64,000 nucleotides of DNA, taken from the NCBI GenBank assembly GCA_018195615.1, contig JAGTPG010000002.1:5201501-5265500 (forward strand), written 5' to 3'. The position numbers were made by a program, and so were the translations under genes. This DNA comes from Streptomyces tuirus. Lineage in GTDB: Bacteria; Actinomycetota; Actinomycetes; Streptomycetales; Streptomycetaceae. This document shows positions 54,671 through 63,965 of this stretch, in pieces. The notes under the pieces were generated by a model that was not told the origin of the DNA, searched no databases, and saw only the letters and a program-made list of their open reading frames with translations. The stretch's first letter is position 1. Every line of letters starts with the position of its first letter.

Positions 54671-55622
54671 AGTTCACCTCCGTAGGCGGCGTCGACATCG
54701 GCGGGGTTCGTCCACGGCCTGTGGGCAACCGCCGCCGTGGGTGTGGCGTTCATGGCCTCGTGGACGAGGCTCGGCAGGGTGCTGGGGTGCAGTCCCTTGG
54801 CCCGGTGCCGTTCGAGCCCGGCTCGGATGTGGGCGGGGGCGATGCCCTCGCCGAGGAGCTTGTGCACCTCCCGGCCGAGATGGCCCAGGACGTCCTTCGG
54901 CGGGCGGTGGGCACAGGCGGCGGCGTACTCGGCGATGAGTTGCTGGGCCGAGACGGTGTCGGGTGCGGGGGCGCTCGTGCCCCCGAAGGGGTACTTCCTA
55001 GATCCATGATCCTAGGTCCTAGATCCGTACCGTGAGACGTCACCGCAGGCTCACGCACACCTCCGTGAGCCCTCCCTGACGACTCCCGGAACTGGCTCTG
55101 ACCTGCAACTTCTCTGTCTGAGTCCGGATTCGGTGCGGGCTCGTGCGGTTGCCCCGCATCCTCACTGCCTCCTCCGTGAGGGCTCCGTGCTTCCTCCCGG
55201 AGGGCTGGGTGCGATGCCGGTATGACCGCCTCAGTGACGCCGACCGTCTCGGCGCTGCGCGTGGTGCCGGCCCGGGTGTCGTGGATCGGACAGTCAGGTA
55301 GGCGGCTCTTGCTCGCCCGGTTGATCTTCTGATGCCGGCGCCAGGTGACGACGTGCAGGTATCGCTTGTCGTCCGTGCCCTTGTAGCGGCAGATCAGTCC
55401 GGCGTCGGCGAGCTGGGCGAGGTCCGTCTCGACGTCCGAGGGCCCGTGTTCCGGGCGCAGGACCCACAGCTGTCCGGCGATGATCGCGGCGTGGTCGCGG
55501 TGGCGGCCCTGGTCGTCGGCCTGGGTGAGCAGGCCGAAGAAGGTGCGCTCGGCGGTCAGGGAGACGGCGGCTAGGGACTCGGAGACGAAGGCTTCGGGCT
55601 TGATGGTGCGGATGCGTGCCAA
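54667..55622 (-). CDS. Winged-helix replication-type protein of the element (single-base frameshift)
   Basis: About 318 residues from a TTG start: MARIRTIKPEAFVSESLAAV, then AERTFFGLLTQADDQGRHRD, a DnaD/replication-initiator-like N terminus frequent in actinobacterial integrative elements. The middle is low-complexity. One G is missing near 54967; the correct frame continues APDTVSAQQLIAEYAAACAH and KLLGEGIAPAHIRAGLERHR to a TGA at 54667. It would recruit the DnaC-like ATPase downstream; this is inferred from gene order. Confidence 0.72.
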
Positions 55623-55880
55623 GTGCGGGCGGTCCTCACTCGGTGGCCGTGGGCGGGTACCCATGGCTCACCGTCGGTTGGGGCGGTAAGGGCTGAGGAG
55701 CAGGGGGAGTTACCGGTCTTCGGCGCGGGCGCGCTAAGGACCGATCGCGTTTTCCGGGGGTGTCGTCAACATAGCCACACCCGGGCCACGCAAGTCCAGC
55801 TCGATCCGGCGCTATCTCTGACGGCAGAAAGGCCCCAGGAATTCACGCTGGCTGGCGAGCGGGACCAAAACCGTAGGGCA

Positions 55881-56127
55881 CGATCCCCGGTTGACCAAAT
55901 AGTTGTCCTGCCGACCGAGCCAGAAGCATCACATCGGGAAGCCGTTGATCTGCTGGCGACGGGCAAGCTACAACACAACACCCCACGTCAGAAGCGCATC
56001 GAGGTGTGCGCGGCGGGCGCCCGCCCTGGATATGTGGGGATGGAAATACGCCCTGCCCGCCGTCCGAGCAGAGCGCAACATAGCCGACGATCCCCGGTTA
56101 ACCAAACCGGCGAATGCAAGCTACAAC
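55881..56127. repeat. Paired direct repeats in the element's control region
   Basis: CGATCCCCGGTTGACCAAA (55881-55899) recurs at 56088-56106 with one mismatch, and GCAAGCTACAAC occurs at 55963-55974 and 56116-56127. The second pair lies just before the XRE gene. The spacing suggests operators or promoter elements bound by the XRE protein, or iterons. The whole 512-bp stretch from 55623 to 56134 has no gene I can support. Confidence 0.6.
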
Positions 56128-56134
56128 TGGAGTC

Positions 56135-56392
56135 ATGGCAGCACGTTCTCTGGAAATCGGGCCCGCAGGAATACGGGCGGCCCGCACCATCGAAATCCTC
56201 CGCACCCAACGCGGCTTGTCCCAACGACAGCTCGCCGGCCGCGTGACCGCGCTCGGCCACCCGATGTCCAACACCATGCTGTCCCGCATCGAACGCGCCC
56301 AGCGCCGATGCGACGTTGACGACCTCATCGCGATCGCCGAGGCGCTTCACGTTTCCGCCCCCGTGCTCCTGCGCGGCGGGCCCGCAGCCTGA
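56135..56392 (+). CDS. XRE-family regulator of the element
   Basis: 85 residues, essentially one Cro/C1 helix-turn-helix domain: TIEILRTQRGLSQRQLAGRV, then MSNTMLSRIERAQRRCDVDD and LIAIAEALHVSAPVLL. It probably controls excision or transfer. The start ATG at 56135 is only a few bases after GGAG; a start 7 codons upstream is possible. It diverges from the replication and mobilization genes, with the paired repeats in the shared region. Confidence 0.88.
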   Translation: MAARSLEIGPAGIRAARTIEILRTQRGLSQRQLAGRVTALGHPMSNTMLSRIERAQRRCDVDDLIAIAEALHVSAPVLLRGGPAA

Positions 56393-56536
56393 ACCGCCGA
56401 ACCGCTCCCGCCTACCGAGGCTCGTATCTCCCTACCGTTCCAGAGTGAGGACCCACCGCCCTTGCGCCGACCCGCAATACCCCTGCCTCTACCCCTGCTC
56501 GGACCCAGCGCCCCGGCCCGAGGGAGGTGACCGCGA

Positions 56537-56749
56537 ATGGCTGACCGCCTCCTGACCGTGGCCGAGGCCGGCGAAATGCTCGGCACGGGCGAGCGTTTCG
56601 TCCGCCGCTTGATCGCCGAGCGCCGCATCCGCTTCGTCAAGCTCGGCCGCCCCGTGCGTATCCCCGAAAGCGCCGTCGCCGAGTACGTCGAGGCGCGCAC
56701 CGTGGAGCCGGTCCGCCGCATCCGTTCCCGCTACGGGAAGGCGGCCTGA
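56537..56749 (+). CDS. Excisionase (Xis), HTH_17/MerR-like
   Basis: 70 residues with the compact winged-helix pattern of excisionases: LLTVAEAGEMLGTGERFVRR, then RIRFVKLGRPVRIPESAVAE. It directs the integrase towards excision. It follows GGGAGGTGA and its stop overlaps the integrase start (ATGA-type), the usual xis-int arrangement. Confidence 0.92.
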   Translation: MADRLLTVAEAGEMLGTGERFVRRLIAERRIRFVKLGRPVRIPESAVAEYVEARTVEPVRRIRSRYGKAA

Positions 56750-57900
56750 TGGCGGGACGCAAGCCGCAGCGGCGGCGCGAGTTCGGCACGACACGCAAGT
56801 TGCCCTCCGGCCGATGGCAGGCCCGCTATATCGGGCCGGACGGGCAGCGGTACACCGCGCCGGAGACGTTCGACACCAAGGGCGAGGCACAGGAGTGGCT
56901 CAACCTCACCCGCGCCGACATCGAACGCAACCACTGGCGCGACCCGGATGCCGGCGCGGTGAACTTCGAGAAGTACGTGCTGCGCTGGATGGAGGAGCGC
57001 GGCCTGGCCCCGACCACGGTCGACCGCTACGACGGCCTGCTGCGCCTGCACATCCTGCCCACCTTCGGCGGCAAGGACCTGGACGAGATCACCCCGCCCT
57101 CCGTCCGCACATGGCGGGCCGAGCGCCTGAAGGCGACCGGTGCCACCACGGTGGCCAAGTCGTACCGGCTGCTGAAGGCCATCCTGCAGACGGCGGTCGA
57201 CGACGACCTGCTGCCCAACAATCCGTGCCGCATCAAGGGCGCGGGCAAGGAGGAGGCCGACGAACGTCCCACCGCCACCGTTGAGCAGGTCTTCGACCTT
57301 GCTGATGCCATGGGCCCGCGCTGGCGCCTGATGGTCCTGCTCGGCGCCTTCGCCTCCCTCCGCCCCGAGGAGCTGGCCGAACTGCGCCGTCGCAGTGTCG
57401 ATCTCGACGAATGCTCCCTGCACGTCACACAGGCTTCCCCGGAGCTGACCAACGGCAGGCGCGTCACCGGCGATCCCAAGACGCGGGCGGGCAAGCGCAC
57501 CGTCTACCTGCCGGACTTCATGAAGCCCGAGCTGCGCCGCCACCTGCAGTGGTTCGCCGAGAAGGAGCCGGACGGCCTCCTGTTCGTGGGCGAGAAGGGA
57601 GCGCCCTTCCGCCGCTCGACCTTCGGACGGAAGTGGCGCAAGGCGAGGACCAAGGTCGGGATGCCGGACAACTTCCGCTTCTACGACCTTCGGCACACCG
57701 GCAACACCCTCGCCGCAGACACCGGTGCCAAGCTGAAGGACCTCATGGTCCGCGCCGGACAGTCTTCGGAGCGGGCCCAGCTGATCTACCAGCACTCGAC
57801 GGCGAAGCACCAGCGAAGGCTGGCCCAGGGGATCGATGCCGAGGTGCGGCAGCAGCTGCGTGAATCGACCGACGAGCGGAGGCGAACCATGGAGGCATGA
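56749..57900 (+). CDS. Tyrosine recombinase integrase
   Basis: 383 residues. The N-terminal arm-binding and core-binding domains (RRREFGTTRKLPSGRWQARY, VDRYDGLLRLHILPTFGG) precede the catalytic domain. R205 is in FASLRPEELAELRR, R315 in FYDLRHTGNT and nucleophile Y347 in LIYQHST. The first histidine of box II is Tyr and the later His is Gln (RAGQSS), variants seen in some actinobacterial integrases. It catalyses site-specific integration, presumably at a site just beyond 57900. Confidence 0.93.
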   Translation: MAGRKPQRRREFGTTRKLPSGRWQARYIGPDGQRYTAPETFDTKGEAQEWLNLTRADIERNHWRDPDAGAVNFEKYVLRWMEERGLAPTTVDRYDGLLRLHILPTFGGKDLDEITPPSVRTWRAERLKATGATTVAKSYRLLKAILQTAVDDDLLPNNPCRIKGAGKEEADERPTATVEQVFDLADAMGPRWRLMVLLGAFASLRPEELAELRRRSVDLDECSLHVTQASPELTNGRRVTGDPKTRAGKRTVYLPDFMKPELRRHLQWFAEKEPDGLLFVGEKGAPFRRSTFGRKWRKARTKVGMPDNFRFYDLRHTGNTLAADTGAKLKDLMVRAGQSSERAQLIYQHSTAKHQRRLAQGIDAEVRQQLRESTDERRRTMEA

Positions 57901-57935
57901 GGGCGCCTGGGGCCCACGGACCCCGCCGGAAAACG

Positions 57936-57973
57936 GTGCCCGTTCCCGCAGTCATCGCTGCGGGAACGGGCAC
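57936..57973. terminator. Terminator hairpin after the integrase
   Basis: Perfect 16-bp arms, 57936-57951 and 57958-57973, around a 6-nt loop; no T tract. It lies between the integrase and the convergent MATE gene and could terminate both. The attachment site may also lie in this 174-bp gap, but no tRNA piece is visible. Confidence 0.75.
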
Positions 57974-58074
57974 TCCGATTTCAGGCATGCGGCAGGAGCC
58001 GTCCGATGCCCTCTTCAGCGCCGATGGGAGCCGTGCCTGTGCCCATCGGTGTGCTCACAGTAGAGCGGTGAGCT

Positions 58075-59478
58075 TCAGACGGCGGCCGGCTGTTCGGCCG
58101 CTCGCAGGGACAGAGCTTGGTGGTAGCGGCGCAACAAAAGGAGGGCGGTGGCGGCGAGGCCGGTGAGCAGGCCGAGCCAGACGCCTTCGGTCTCCAGGCC
58201 GGCGAGGTTCCCGAAGAGCCAGGCGGCGGGCAGGCCGATCAGCCAGTAGCCGACCAGGGTGATGCGGAAGCCGCTCTTGGTGTCGTCCAGGCCGCGCAGC
58301 AGGCCGACGCCGATGTTCTGGGTGCAGTCGAAGAACTGCAGGACGGCGGCGATCAGCAACAGGTTCGTGGCGATGTCGGTCGCGCTGTGCCCGTCTGCGG
58401 ACGACGGGTCGAGGAACGGGCGCAGCACCAGGCCGGGGACGGTGAGGTAGACGACGCCGACCACGGCCATCACGGCCGCCGCGCACGCGAGCGCGGTGTT
58501 CTTGATGCGTCGGGCGGCGTCGATCCGGTCCAGGGCGAGTTCGCGGCTGACGTTGAGGGACGCGGCGTGGGACAGGCCGACGGCGATCTGGAAGACGATG
58601 TAGATGAGCTGGTTGACGGCGGTGTGTGCGGCCAGCGCGGCGCTGCCGAAGGTGCCGATCAGCAGGGCGACGACGGAGAAGAAGCCCGCTTCGGAGCCGT
58701 AGGTGGCGGCGATGGGCACGCCGAGGCCGGTCAGCCGGCGCAGGGTTGCCGGGCGGGCCTTCCAGATCCGGATGTCCATAAGAGGGGCGAGCCGGGGGTC
58801 GCGGCGGGCGGAGGCGTACAGGGCGAGGCAGGTCAGCAGGTAGACCAGCGAGGTGGAGATGCCGATGCCGGGCAGGCCCAGCTCCGGGAAGACCCACGTG
58901 CCGTGTATGAGCGCCCAGTTGAGGGCCGCGTTGACGGCGACGGAGGCGATGGTGATCTGGAGCAGGGCCTGCGGGCGGCGCATGCCGACGGTGAACTGGC
59001 GTATCGCCTGGAACCACAGGCAGGGGATCAGGCCGGGGGCCAGGGCGAGCAGCACCGGCCAGGCGGTGTCCACGACCTCGGGGTCCTGGCCGAGGTAGGC
59101 CACGGCCCGGCCGATGAGCAGGATGACGAGGGCGCCGACGACACCGGCCAGGGTGGCCAGCGCCAGCGCGGCGCGGACCACGTCCCGGACCTCCTCCTGG
59201 GCCGCCTCGGTGAGCTCTTCGTCCTCGTCGGCGCGGGCGGAGGCGGCGGACACCTGGTTGCCGACCGCGGTGACCAGGCCGACGCCCATGGTGCGCAGCT
59301 GGTTGAAGATGACCATCGCCAGGCCGCCGCCGGCGAGTGCCTCGGCGCCCATCAGGCCCATCATCACCGTGTCGGTGGTGGTGAGGGCGACCTGGGCGAG
59401 CTGGGTCAGGGCGAGGGGGACGGCCAGGGTCGCCAGGGCGCGGCTGTCCCGGAGCAGGGTGGTGAGCGGTGTCGGCAT
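58075..59478 (-). CDS. MATE-family efflux transporter
   Basis: 467 residues with about twelve membrane segments in two similar halves, as in the MATE (multidrug and toxin extrusion) family: LALTQLAQVALTTTDTVMMG at the start and VPIAATYGSEAGFFSVVALL opening the second half. It would export the product of the adjacent biosynthetic genes using a cation gradient. It lies 5 bp after the sbnA-like gene, the last gene of that operon. Confidence 0.93.
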   Translation of the reverse strand: MPTPLTTLLRDSRALATLAVPLALTQLAQVALTTTDTVMMGLMGAEALAGGGLAMVIFNQLRTMGVGLVTAVGNQVSAASARADEDEELTEAAQEEVRDVVRAALALATLAGVVGALVILLIGRAVAYLGQDPEVVDTAWPVLLALAPGLIPCLWFQAIRQFTVGMRRPQALLQITIASVAVNAALNWALIHGTWVFPELGLPGIGISTSLVYLLTCLALYASARRDPRLAPLMDIRIWKARPATLRRLTGLGVPIAATYGSEAGFFSVVALLIGTFGSAALAAHTAVNQLIYIVFQIAVGLSHAASLNVSRELALDRIDAARRIKNTALACAAAVMAVVGVVYLTVPGLVLRPFLDPSSADGHSATDIATNLLLIAAVLQFFDCTQNIGVGLLRGLDDTKSGFRITLVGYWLIGLPAAWLFGNLAGLETEGVWLGLLTGLAATALLLLRRYHQALSLRAAEQPAAV

Positions 59479-59483
59479 CGGTG

Positions 59484-60511
59484 TCAGTTCTCGCGGAGTT
59501 TGGTCAGCAGCTCGTCGATTTCGTGCTCGACGGCCGGGTCGATGAGATTGCGGGCGTTCATCCAGTCGTCGTTGAAGACGGTGTCCATGTACTTCTCGCC
59601 TCCGTCGTTGACCAGCGCGACCATAGTCGTGCCCGGCGGCAGGGAGGACATCCGGGTCAGTGCCTCGTACACGACGCCGCCCGCGGAGCCGCCGATGAGG
59701 AGGCCGATGCGGCGGGCCAGCACGCGTGCGGTGGCGAACGCCTCGATGTCGCCGACCTTGGCGCCCTCGTCCAGCAGGTCGTAGTCGACCATGGCGCCGA
59801 TGGTGGCGCCCTCGGGGTGCCCGTGCCGGACTGGTAGTAGTCGTGGGCGGGCGGCCCGAAGGCGATCGACCCCTTCGGCTCGACCCCGACGATCCGCACC
59901 CCGGGCACGGTCTTGCGCAGCTCGCCTCCGGTTCCGAAGAGGCCGCCGCCGGTTCCCACTGCGCCGATCAGGATGTCGATACGGCCGTCCAGGGCGGCGT
60001 CGAGCTCATGGGCCACCGGCCGGTAACCGTCCCCGTTTGCGGGGTTGTTGTGCTGCTCGGTGAAGTAGGCGTTGTCGCTCTCGGCCGCGAGCTTCTCGGC
60101 GAACTCTTCACGGGCGGCGGTGGCCAGTTCCTCGTCGCCCTCGTCGGCGACGTAGATGAGTTCGGCGCCGAGCGCCTTCATGCCACGCAGTTTGTCGGCG
60201 GCGGCGTGGTGGTCGACGACCGCGGTGAAGGTGTAGCCGCGCTCGGCCGCGATCACGGCCAGGCCGAGGCCGGTGTTGCCGGAGGTCGACTCGACGATCC
60301 GGCCGCCGGGGCGCAGCAGTCCGCGGTCCTCGGCGTCGAGGACCATCTGCCGGGCCATACGGATCTTCGCGGTGCCGGTGGGGTTGAACTGTTCGAGTTT
60401 GAGCAGGAGTCGGCTGTCGGTGTCGGTGCGGCACACTTCGAAGAGCGGGGTGTGGCCTATGAGGTCGGAGACACGGCTGACCACGGCGGGACGCGAGAGC
60501 GCCTTGTCCAT
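59484..60511 (-). CDS. sbnA: SbnA-like 2,3-diaminopropionate synthase (single-base frameshift)
   Basis: A PLP enzyme of the cysteine-synthase fold, about 342 residues after correction. The PLP lysine is K49 in NPTGTAKIRM and the phosphate-binding loop is STSGNTG; a second glycine motif is GAVGTGGGLFGTGGEL. In staphyloferrin B and related pathways SbnA joins O-phosphoserine and glutamate, and SbnB releases L-2,3-diaminopropionate. One G is missing near 59812; restoring it leads into GATIGAMVDYDLLDEGAKVG and the normal end. SbnB is two genes upstream on the same strand. Confidence 0.87.
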
Positions 60512-60539
60512 CGGATGGCTCCAGGTTTCGGGGAGAGAG

Positions 60540-61882
60540 TCAGGCGAGTGGATGGCGGTCGAACCGCCAGCGGGTCGTGCCGCCGGCGGTGTCGAGGACG
60601 ACCTTCGGGGGAGCGGAAACTCGTGGAAGGGGGACTCGTTGGAGTCCATCTGGTAACCGGCGGTGTTGGGGTAGACCAGCAGGTCCCCTGCGGCCGGGCG
60701 GGCGGGGAAGCGCACCTTCCGCCAGGTGACCATGTCGGACTCCAGGCAGGTGGCACCGCCGACGCAGGCCGCGTACGGCTCACCTCGCCGCTCGTGGGCG
60801 GGTAGCAGCACTGGATCCGGCAGGTACTCGCTGTTGAACCACTGCTCGGACAGGCTGAGGCTGCTGCCGTCCACGGTGACGATGCCGTATCCGGGCCGGT
60901 CCTTGACGCCCTGAACGCGGAACACCGTGCAGCCGGCCTGGTCGAGGAGCGCCCGGCCGGGTTCGAGGAGCAGCATCACGCCCGCCTCGCGCAGTCGCCC
61001 GGCCAGACCGTTGGTGGTGAGGATCGCGCGCAAGGCATCGGGGCCCGCCACCGGCGAGTGGTACGGGTAGAAGTCGGACGCGGCGAAGGACTTGCCCGCG
61101 TGGTAGTGGTCGGGCCGCTGCTCCTTCAGAAAGTGTTCCCAGTGCTCTGCGGCGGCGTAGTTGACGGCGAAGCCGCCGCCGATGCTGATCCGGTCCGCGC
61201 GTAGCCCCAGGACTCGCGCCTTGAGGCAGAGATCGACCAGCTCGCCCGCCAGCTCGGCGCGCTGATGGGTGTCGTAGCCGGACAGGTGGAAGGAGAAGCC
61301 CTCCATCACGACGGCCTCGCTGGTCTCGGCGCACCGAGTGAGGGCGGTGGTCAGCTCTTGGTCGTCCAGCCCGAACCGGCTGTGCGGCTGGGCCGGTGGC
61401 AGTCGCCGCAACAGCACACGTGCCGGGCGTGCGGCGGCCTGCGCCTGCGCGATGACGCGTTCCAGTTCGTCGAGCGCGTCGACGGCGATCAGGCAGCCCT
61501 GCAGGACTGCGACCCGCAGGAGGTCCTCGGCTTTGGCGGGCCCGGTGACCACGACGTTCTCGCCGCGTACGCCGTGCCCGAGCGCGTCACGCAGCTCGCC
61601 GACGCTGGCGACGTCCACGCCCGTGCCGGACAGTGCGCAGCGGTCCATCCAGGCGGCGGCCTTGTTGGCCTTCTTCGCGTAGTACACCCGGCCTTCGACA
61701 CCGGCTTCGGTCAACGCCTGCTTGAAGGCAGCCGCGTTGGCGCCGAACCGGTCGGGCAGCAGCAGGTGGAACGGGCCGTCGAGCGCGTACGACAGCTCGT
61801 GCGGAAGCGGGCCGGCCAGGATCGCGTCGAGCTGTGGATCGGGGTGGGCCGGCAGTGGCGGGGCCGCCGTCGGGTCGCTCAC
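60540..61882 (-). CDS. Type III PLP-dependent decarboxylase (DapDC/OrnDC fold, SbnH-like)
   Basis: About 447 residues with a GTG start overlapping the sbnB stop (GTGA). The PLP lysine is in YYAKKANK (K71). Other features are GFSFHLSGYD, the phosphate loop ISIGGGFAVNY, LLLEPGRALLDQAG and the dimer-interface cysteine in CLESDMVTW. SbnH of staphyloferrin B, which decarboxylates a diaminopropionate adduct, has this fold. One C is missing near 60605-60611; restored, the end reads PKVVLDTAGGTTRWRFDRHP then LA, stopping at 60540. The exact substrate is unknown. Confidence 0.87.
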
Positions 61883-62910
61883 TGCCACAGCGACACCCGT
61901 GTTCCCAGGTCCTGCTCGATGGCCAGCTGCGCGAAGCGGTGCCCGAGCGCGATGTCGGTGACGACCAGGCCGCTGTTGTAGGCGAAGATCCGCTCGTCGG
62001 CCGAGCGCCGGCCCACGGCACGGCCCGCGACGACCTCGGGGAACTCGGCGTCCACGGCTGGGAAGTTGCCGTCGGCGTCCGCCATGTCGGTGCCGGTGAC
62101 CTTCATCTGCGCCTCGCTGGTGGCGATGACCCGGTCCGCCCGCTGCAGCGTGGAGGGAGCGATGCCGTGGCCCACGAGGATCGACAGGGCGCCCGGCTTC
62201 AGGTCGTCGGACTCCACGGCCGCCGGGGTGTGCTGTCCGGCGGTGGCGACCACGATGTCGGCGTCGGCCGCGGCGGCCCGTACGTCGTCCACGACTTCCA
62301 ACTCCCGCTCGGGGAAGTAGTGGTGGAGCCGTTCGCGTACGGCAGCGAGCCCGTCGGGGTGGGTGCCGTAGACCATGAGCCGGTCCAGGTCCGGCAGGGT
62401 GGTGAGCAGGAACGGCAGGGCGAGGCGGCCCTGGGTCCCGGTGCCGATGACGAGGGCGCTTCGGCTGCCGGGCGGCGCGCACTCGCGGGCCAGCAGCGCC
62501 GAGACGGCCGGGGTGCGCAGCGAGCCGATGCGGCCGCAGTCCATCATCGCGACCGGCAGTCCGGTGACGTCGTCGTAGATCGTCAGGGTCGTGTAGTAGT
62601 GCTGCTCGTCGCGCGAGCGGTCCAGGCCGTGCTTGTAGGACGTCTTGATGGCGACGACCTCGCGGACGCCGTCGCGGCCGAGCATGGCGTACGAGACGGA
62701 GTGGCCGTCCTCGGGCTTGACGGTGAGCTTGCGCGGGTTGGCGGACTTGCCGTCGGCGAGGGTGCGGTACGCCTGCTCGACCACGTCGACCACGTCGGTC
62801 AGCGAGATGTCGATGCCCGCGAGGTCGCTGGTGCTCAGGATGCGCAGAGCCTTGTCGTCCGCGGATATGTCGGCCGGGGTGGCGTCCGTGCGTGCGGAGG
62901 TGCCGGTCAC
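61879..62910 (-). CDS. sbnB: SbnB-like dehydrogenase (ornithine cyclodeaminase family)
   Basis: About 343 residues from the GTG at 62910, six bases after AAGGGA; the ATG at 62925 lacks a ribosome site. It is an NAD-binding Rossmann enzyme of the OCD/mu-crystallin family (ALVIGTGTQGRLALPFLLTT). Conserved features are REVVAIKTSYKHGLDRSRDE and MDCGRIGSLRTPAVSALLAR. With SbnA it should release L-2,3-diaminopropionate from N-(1-amino-1-carboxyethyl)-glutamate. It is intact and coupled to the decarboxylase. Confidence 0.92.
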   Translation of the reverse strand: MTGTSARTDATPADISADDKALRILSTSDLAGIDISLTDVVDVVEQAYRTLADGKSANPRKLTVKPEDGHSVSYAMLGRDGVREVVAIKTSYKHGLDRSRDEQHYYTTLTIYDDVTGLPVAMMDCGRIGSLRTPAVSALLARECAPPGSRSALVIGTGTQGRLALPFLLTTLPDLDRLMVYGTHPDGLAAVRERLHHYFPERELEVVDDVRAAAADADIVVATAGQHTPAAVESDDLKPGALSILVGHGIAPSTLQRADRVIATSEAQMKVTGTDMADADGNFPAVDAEFPEVVAGRAVGRRSADERIFAYNSGLVVTDIALGHRFAQLAIEQDLGTRVSLWQ

Positions 62911-62975
62911 GGCTGTTCCCTTCATGCCAGGGGATTCGGACCAGAAAATTCGGAGCAGGGGGCGTTGACGGGGAA

Positions 62976-63965
62976 TCAGACGAGCGCCACGATCGCGGCC
63001 TGCCCGTAGCCGTGCTCGTCCGCCTCGGCGAGGGGGCGGCTGCGACGGCCGGGGATGCGCACCGAGGCGCGCTTGAGCCAGCGGTCGGTGCCGTCGTAGC
63101 GGGCCTTGAACGGCACCCGGCCGTGCACGACTTGGTCGTTGTCGACGACGAGGACGTCGCCGGGCTCCAGGGCGACGGCGACCGAGACGCGTTCCAGTTC
63201 GGCGGTCAGCCGGTCGTAGGCGGCGCGGTAGTCGGCGGGTGCCTCGTCGAGCGGGGTGTAGGCGGGGTCGTAGCGCAGGGTCGGGCCGGCCTCGGTCTGC
63301 CACAGGACGGGGACCTTCGGCGGCTCGCCCGCGAAGCCCTGTGCCTCGGCGTAGGCGTCGTCGGGGAGGATCGGCAGCACCGGGCGGGACAGCAGCGCGA
63401 CATCGTCGTCGGCGAGGCGGACCTTGCGGATGCTGGCGGCGGTGGTGGCGACGGCGTCGTGGTTGCGCATGCAGGCGAGCAGCAGCAGGTGGGCGCGGCC
63501 AGGGTGGAAGGCGTCCTCGGTGTGCGGGCTGAGCAGCACCGTGCTGCTCGCGCCGGTCTGCTCCTGCTCGTGGCCGGGCGCGGGCACGATGTTGTGCACG
63601 AAGCGGCCCTCCTGCTGCCCGTCCCAGGCGATCGGGTGGCCCATGGCCGTGGCGAGCAGCAGCAGGATCACGTCCCAGGCGGCGGCGCGGTCACCGGCGG
63701 TGGCCCAACTGCTGGGCGTGGGGCCGATCCCGCCGTCGTCGACGGGCAGGCCGCGCAGGACGTACAGGCCGTCGTCGGTGTCGACCGGGCGACACGCCTG
63801 GCGAATTGTTTCCCCAAGGCGGGTGGCGGAGGTCGCGACCCGGCGGAGCAGTTCCGGCCGTGCGGCCGAACTGCCGAAGTCGGCAAGGATCTTGTGGGCG
63901 GTTTCGGTCAGCTCGTCTATGTCGTGCGGGGCGAGCTGTCGTACGGGTGCGGCTCCCGTGGGCAT
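62976..63965 (-). CDS. Fe(II)/2-oxoglutarate oxygenase (VioC/AsnO clavaminate-synthase-like)
   Basis: 329 residues. The metal site is the HxE variant H148-T-E150 in SPHTEDAFHP with distal H281 in DNDQVVHGRVPF; the 2-oxoglutarate arginine is in WLKRASVRIPGRRSR. The HxE motif and this C terminus are typical of amino-acid beta-hydroxylases of the VioC/AsnO/OrfP group. It would hydroxylate an amino acid or peptide intermediate of the product. It lies 50-65 bp upstream of sbnB on the same strand. The cluster may continue beyond the right edge. Confidence 0.88.
   Translation of the reverse strand: MPTGAAPVRQLAPHDIDELTETAHKILADFGSSAARPELLRRVATSATRLGETIRQACRPVDTDDGLYVLRGLPVDDGGIGPTPSSWATAGDRAAAWDVILLLLATAMGHPIAWDGQQEGRFVHNIVPAPGHEQEQTGASSTVLLSPHTEDAFHPGRAHLLLLACMRNHDAVATTAASIRKVRLADDDVALLSRPVLPILPDDAYAEAQGFAGEPPKVPVLWQTEAGPTLRYDPAYTPLDEAPADYRAAYDRLTAELERVSVAVALEPGDVLVVDNDQVVHGRVPFKARYDGTDRWLKRASVRIPGRRSRPLAEADEHGYGQAAIVALV

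Larger units (their letters stand above)
49982..57900. mobile_element. Integrative mobilizable element (relaxase to integrase)
   Basis: A continuous set of mobile genes: relaxase, MobC, DUF2637 membrane protein, DnaC-like ATPase and winged-helix protein on the minus strand, then XRE regulator, Xis and Int on the plus strand, ending with the integrase as is typical beside an attachment site. There is no TraB/FtsK translocase and no type IV secretion gene, so it would need a helper to transfer. The limits given are those of the genes. I found no tRNA or flanking direct repeat that fixes the ends. Confidence 0.75.

Noticed and set aside
57901..58074. A tRNA attachment site for the mobilizable element
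   Set aside because: I looked for tRNA 3' ends and for direct repeats shared with 49731-49981 and found none, so the ends were left open.
62976..63965. A taurine-type (TauD) sulfonate dioxygenase
   Set aside because: The metal motif is HTE and the surrounding sequence fits amino-acid hydroxylases of the VioC/AsnO group. There is no sulfonate transporter nearby.
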